Shown here: piece by piece, positions 60,866-64,000 of the stretch
Layout: each line of letters opens with the position of its first letter
Position numbering within the stretch: position 1 is the stretch's first letter
Assembly (NCBI GenBank): GCA_002898315.1
Contig: BEHV01000006.1
Coordinates: forward strand, 1-64,000
Source of the DNA: a bacterium HR19
GTDB lineage: Bacteria > Calescibacteriota > Calescibacteriia > Calescibacteriales > Calescibacteriaceae
DNA: 64,000 nt
Reading direction: 5' to 3'
Program-made: the position numbers and the translations under genes
The notes under the pieces: model-generated
Databases searched by the model: none
What the model was told of the DNA's origin: nothing
The model's input: the letters and a program-made list of their open reading frames with translations, nothing else

Positions 60866-62055
60866 ATCTCAAATCCCAAAGCTTTCGCAAAAGCAACTGA
60901 TTTTGTCAAACTTTCTTCATATTCTCTGAGCGGGTCGGAATCGTATGTTATACCGCAACCCGTCCAGTAAAAAATTTTCTTGTCTTTTAAGAGAAATATT
61001 CTTATGGCGACAGACATAGTGAAATTGTTGCTTTCGTCAAAGTACGCAATAGCTCCGCAATACGGACCTCTTCTTTTTCTTTCAACAAACTCAATTATCT
61101 CCATAGCTGACTTTTTCGGAGCTCCCGTTACCGAAGCAGGTGGAAAAGTCGCAAAAAGTATATCCTCCAGACATTCTTTCATCAGCTCTCCTTCAACTTC
61201 TGATACAAGATGAACCAAAGTAGAATAGACCTCAACATCAAAAAGCCGTTTTACTTTCACTTTTCCGGGATGGCAGATTTTCCCAAGATCATTCCTGACC
61301 ATATCAACAATCATAAGATTTTCCGCTCTTTCTTTTTCATCTGCCACAAGTTCTGCTGAAACCCTTTCAACATCAGAAATACTAAATAACCTTCTTGTTC
61401 CTTTTATGGGACAGCTTCTTATTGTGTCTCCTTTTTTCTCAAGGAAAAGTTCAGGAGAGCCACTTGCAATAACAAAACCTAATTCTGAAGAAAAATCAAA
61501 AAAAGCAGGATAATTCACTTTCTGAGCAAAAAAATATCTCAAAAACAAAGAAAATATCTCATCTGTGCTGTAGTACGGCAGTTCAAAAGATATTCTGCGA
61601 GCTATATTCACCTGATAAACATCTCCATCAAATATCTTTCTCCTCACATATCTTACTCCTTCAATAAAGTCATTTTTTCCTTCTTCAAAAATATCGCCTG
61701 TCAGCTTTACTTTCTCGGGTTTTCTATTCTTCTGCTCAAAAAAATTTTCCGATCTGATGAAATCTTCAAAGTTTTCTCTTTCTTCTCTTTTCAGTGCTAT
61801 AAAAACAGCATCAGGAAGGTTGAGGTCGTCATAACCGACCGGAAAGCTCTCAACAAACCTTGAAAGGTTATACGAAATAAAACCCGTTTTTTCTCCTTCT
61901 TCATTCTTCACAAAACTTTTGATGAGTGAGAAAGGATGACCTTTTTTATATTTTAGTTTTCTGCTGTTTTCTATCACAAATGATTCTTCACCTTGAAGGA
62001 TAAAAATTTTTGAACGGTTTCGTTTTTGCCAGATATAATTTCCAAAAACAAACAT
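60862..62055 (-). CDS. pabB: Aminodeoxychorismate synthase component I
   Basis: The 397-residue protein is a chorismate-using enzyme: GDVYQVNIARRISF, FVIASGSPELFLEK, SCPIKGTRRL, AENLMIVDMVRNDLGKIC, VHLVSEVEGEL, TFPPASVTGAPKKSAMEIIEF and GAIAYFDESNNFTMSVAIR. PIKGT (rather than PIAGT) carries the catalytic lysine that marks PabB over TrpE. It makes 4-amino-4-deoxychorismate for folate. No PabA or PabC gene adjoins. It is coupled to murJ. Confidence 0.92.
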   Translation of the reverse strand: MFVFGNYIWQKRNRSKIFILQGEESFVIENSRKLKYKKGHPFSLIKSFVKNEEGEKTGFISYNLSRFVESFPVGYDDLNLPDAVFIALKREERENFEDFIRSENFFEQKNRKPEKVKLTGDIFEEGKNDFIEGVRYVRRKIFDGDVYQVNIARRISFELPYYSTDEIFSLFLRYFFAQKVNYPAFFDFSSELGFVIASGSPELFLEKKGDTIRSCPIKGTRRLFSISDVERVSAELVADEKERAENLMIVDMVRNDLGKICHPGKVKVKRLFDVEVYSTLVHLVSEVEGELMKECLEDILFATFPPASVTGAPKKSAMEIIEFVERKRRGPYCGAIAYFDESNNFTMSVAIRIFLLKDKKIFYWTGCGITYDSDPLREYEESLTKSVAFAKALGFEI

Positions 62056-62152
62056 AACATCTCAACCAAGAAACCGCAAGATTTATTAAATTAAAACTCT
62101 TGAAATTGCGGATTTTTTGTGTGAAAAAATTTGAGTTCTGTTTTCTCGTTTT

Positions 62153-62560
62153 TCAGAGTTCTTTCTCTTTTTGTGTCACGAGACCTATTTTTTCAACTCC
62201 CGCCTGTTTTAATATATCCATAACTTTAACAATAATTCCGTAGCTTATAGATTTCTCTGCTTCTATGAGTATTTCTTTTCGTTTGAGTTCGGAGACATAC
62301 TTTTTAAGTTCATCGTAGTTTTTCAGAACAAGTCCGTTTATTCTTATTTCGTTGAGTTTATTTATCACAATAAGAGGTATATCTTCGGTTTGTTCAGTAG
62401 CTTGCGAAGTTTGAGCTGATGGAACATCTACATCAAAAGAGTATTTGAGAACAGGTGCAGTTATCATAAATATTATGAGGAGAACGAGCATTATATCTAT
62501 GAGCGGGATCATATTTATTGACGCTTCATAATCTTGACTATCTTTCTTGAACTCCATCAA
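62153..62560 (-). CDS. ExbD/TolR-family biopolymer transport protein
   Basis: The 135-residue protein has one N-terminal membrane helix preceded by ASINMIPLIDIMLVLLIIFMITAPVL, where the Asp in PLIDIMLVLL is the conserved proton-pathway residue. A periplasmic domain ending GVEKIGLVTQ follows, typical of ExbD/TolR. It works with an ExbB/TolQ pentamer to power TonB or TolA. That partner is not in the window. A TATCTA-like box is just upstream and there is no Shine-Dalgarno. Confidence 0.93.
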   Translation of the reverse strand: MMEFKKDSQDYEASINMIPLIDIMLVLLIIFMITAPVLKYSFDVDVPSAQTSQATEQTEDIPLIVINKLNEIRINGLVLKNYDELKKYVSELKRKEILIEAEKSISYGIIVKVMDILKQAGVEKIGLVTQKEKEL

Positions 62561-62607
62561 TAGATATTTTTAAAAATTTGCAGTTCAAAGTGACGAGGGG
62601 AAAATTT

Positions 62608-63474
62608 TTACTCGCTTATCTTTTCAAGAACCACTTTCACCCTATCAAACCTCTTTGCTCTGAACCTTTTTTGAGCGTTCCCTTCTCTCACAGATATTTC
62701 AAGGGTATTATAAGAACCGAATATAAAAAGTGTCTGCCCCGCTTTTGCCTGTTCATAAGATGACAAAATCTTTCCGGGAATCTTCTTACCCCTCAGATAT
62801 AGAGCTTTGAGACGATAGCCCGAAAAACAATCCTTTGGAATATCTGTTATTATGTTGCCAAATTTATCTATGTGTATCACCGACCCCTCAATCTGATGCA
62901 AAGAATCGCTATCTTTGAGCTTCAACACAGGAAAACTCAAAATATGTGGATTAACCAATCTATGACTTGCAATTTCGCTAAAATCCACACCAGAAGATAT
63001 AAAGGCAGAAGCGGGACCAAAAATATCTCTTCCGTGAAAAGTTGAAGACAAAGGAAGAAAAACCCCAAGATCCTTCGCTTTACCCTTTATCTTTTCATAA
63101 TCAAGAACGAAAACCTCAAAATCGCCACGAAACAGCGGAGAGAATATCCCATTATCCGGTCCGACAAAATAAACTGTTTTAACAAATTGAAGACCATCAA
63201 AATCAAAAGATATTCTGGTTCTACCGCAGATCGGCTTTCTCTTCCCCCCAACTCCCGGGTCAACGACACCGAGAACAACCGAGCTATCTGGTAAAAACTT
63301 CAAAATCTTCTCTATTATAAAGGCGCAAGCGTAAATATCAAACGAAGGAACATTATGAGTTATATCAATTATCCTCGCTTTGGGATTTATAGATAAGATA
63401 ACCGCTTTCACAGCACCAACATACTCATCTTCAAGTCCATAATCTGTGATAAAAAATATCGGACGGTCAGACAT
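62608..63474 (-). CDS. SAM hydroxide adenosyltransferase (DUF62/fluorinase-like family)
   Basis: The 288-residue protein matches the SAM hydrolase family related to fluorinase and chlorinase: IFFITDYGLEDEYVGAVKAVI, IIDITHNVPSFDIYACAFII, VLGVVDPGVGG, FVGPDNGIFSP, FHGRDIFGPASAFISSG and IHIDKFGNIITDI. The bacterial and archaeal members convert SAM and water to adenosine and methionine; halogenating members are rare. The specificity is not visible here. A TATAGC box lies just before the ATG. Confidence 0.9.
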   Translation of the reverse strand: MSDRPIFFITDYGLEDEYVGAVKAVILSINPKARIIDITHNVPSFDIYACAFIIEKILKFLPDSSVVLGVVDPGVGGKRKPICGRTRISFDFDGLQFVKTVYFVGPDNGIFSPLFRGDFEVFVLDYEKIKGKAKDLGVFLPLSSTFHGRDIFGPASAFISSGVDFSEIASHRLVNPHILSFPVLKLKDSDSLHQIEGSVIHIDKFGNIITDIPKDCFSGYRLKALYLRGKKIPGKILSSYEQAKAGQTLFIFGSYNTLEISVREGNAQKRFRAKRFDRVKVVLEKISE

Positions 63475-63526
63475 ATAGCTATACCAAAAAAATAACCTTA
63501 AATTTCCCAGATGGGTTTTTTAATTT

Positions 63527-64000
63527 TTATTTTTTGTTATCTCCGTCTGATAACAACTTTTCAACGACATCTATGAAATTTACAAGGAAAAGAAGTTTAT
63601 TTTTGATGTATTTGAGCGTATCAACATCAAAAGACAATGGAGGGTTTTTGATAAGAATTGATGTCAATTTTTTAATGTAAAAAACAGCAGATTGGCTCCC
63701 ATCTTCTTTTGGGTCATCAAAATCTGCTGAATGTATTATCTGGAAAATTCCTGCGTCAGCAATATCATCTGAATCTTCACTGATATTTTGGTTATTATTT
63801 TTGCCACGATTCACTTCATTTAGATTTGCGAGTATATCATCAATCACCTCAAAAACCTTACTTTTCTTGTCTGATAGTTTATCTTTATGAGAAGAGAAAG
63901 CTTTTACTATATCTATTTTCTCTTCATTTTTTTCTTCCACCTGACTGCTCCAGACGATCGGATAGTTTTTCTTTATCCATCTTTCTATCTCATATATTGG
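63527..64000 (-). CDS. Partial protein at right edge; N-domain like that of Ycf46-type AAA proteins (tentative)
   Basis: The reading is open from the right edge to the stop at 63527 (158 codons). It starts IYEIERWIKKNYPIVWSSQVEEKNEEKIDIVKAF, which recalls the YPI-hydrophobic-EE N-terminal segment of Ycf46-type AAA ATPases, but no ATPase domain follows: the protein ends in a helical region. Alternatively translation starts at GTG 63940, where TGGAG lies 7 nt upstream, giving 137 residues. Beyond this I do not recognise it. Confidence 0.45.
   Translation of the reverse strand, partial: PIYEIERWIKKNYPIVWSSQVEEKNEEKIDIVKAFSSHKDKLSDKKSKVFEVIDDILANLNEVNRGKNNNQNISEDSDDIADAGIFQIIHSADFDDPKEDGSQSAVFYIKKLTSILIKNPPLSFDVDTLKYIKNKLLFLVNFIDVVEKLLSDGDNKK

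Noticed and set aside
1-64000. CRISPR arrays, prophage or defence islands
   Set aside because: No regularly spaced direct repeats, phage structural genes, toxin-antitoxin pairs or restriction genes were seen; the helicase and PLD nuclease are not together.

Overview
The window is a compact, strongly AT-rich stretch of bacterial chromosome. The organism is a diderm: the window carries lpxA (lipid A), an OmpH/Skp chaperone, exbD/tolR, lspA with several lipoproteins, and a beta-barrel protein ending in Phe. It is probably motile, since the C-terminus of a flagellin lies at the left edge and a PilZ protein is present. Several families here are common in Myxococcota, Leptospira-like or deep-branching lineages: an eukaryotic-like Ser/Thr kinase, TPR-AIM24, large lipoproteins, pyruvoyl arginine decarboxylase, a Ski2/Hel308-like helicase and an Rsm22-like methyltransferase. 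I cannot name the phylum from sequence alone.

Layout. 1-4.1 kb: flagellin end and terminator, bS21, tRNA-Phe, an rplA-rpmH pair, recG, a NIL-domain protein, tRNA-Glu. 4.1-11.8 kb: OmpH/Skp, a GH99-like lipoprotein, the arginine-to-putrescine pair (pyruvoyl ArgDC plus agmatinase), a PLD nuclease, an FAD-linked oxidase, an orphan TraB-like protein and an oligopeptide-binding lipoprotein. 11.8-15.1 kb: a probable zinc (or related metal) uptake locus made of a small His/Cys protein, an outer-membrane barrel, ZnuA and ZnuB, with no ATPase. 15.1-24.6 kb: a degenerate acyl-CoA dehydrogenase relative, an acetoacetate-decarboxylase-like protein, a large lipoprotein, lspA, a cNMP-binding protein, lpxA, leuS, hisA. 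24.6-34.4 kb: NfeD protease, glycosyltransferase-TPR, AidB-type acyl-CoA dehydrogenase, then lipid kinase, PqqD-like protein and Ser/Thr kinase, CbiX, argJ. 34.5-49.6 kb: a free-standing LeuA regulatory domain, membrane proteins, an atypical Nramp relative, glnE, a PgpH-like HD hydrolase, a lipoprotein hydrolase, ftsK, GT2, glyS. 49.6-64 kb: a PilZ gene flanked by two unusual non-coding stretches (the second resembles an IS200/IS605 right end), TPR-AIM24, Ski2-like helicase, an oligopeptide permease, OCD family, grpE, Rsm22-like, tRNA-Gly, hsp20, murJ-pabB, exbD, a SAM hydrolase family protein and a protein cut by the right edge.

Organisation. Genes are mostly single or in pairs, orientation changes often, and no gap exceeds 300 bases. 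Genes usually found in operons stand alone (glyS without glyQ, grpE without dnaK, hisA, argJ, exbD, and ABC transporter parts without an ATPase). Nine convergent gene pairs are separated by 38 bases or fewer, or overlap, and show no clear intrinsic terminators. Many first-in-unit genes lack a Shine-Dalgarno sequence and instead carry a -10-like box right next to the start codon, while internal genes often have a clear GGAGG. This suggests frequent leaderless transcription. No CRISPR array, prophage or complete insertion sequence was seen.
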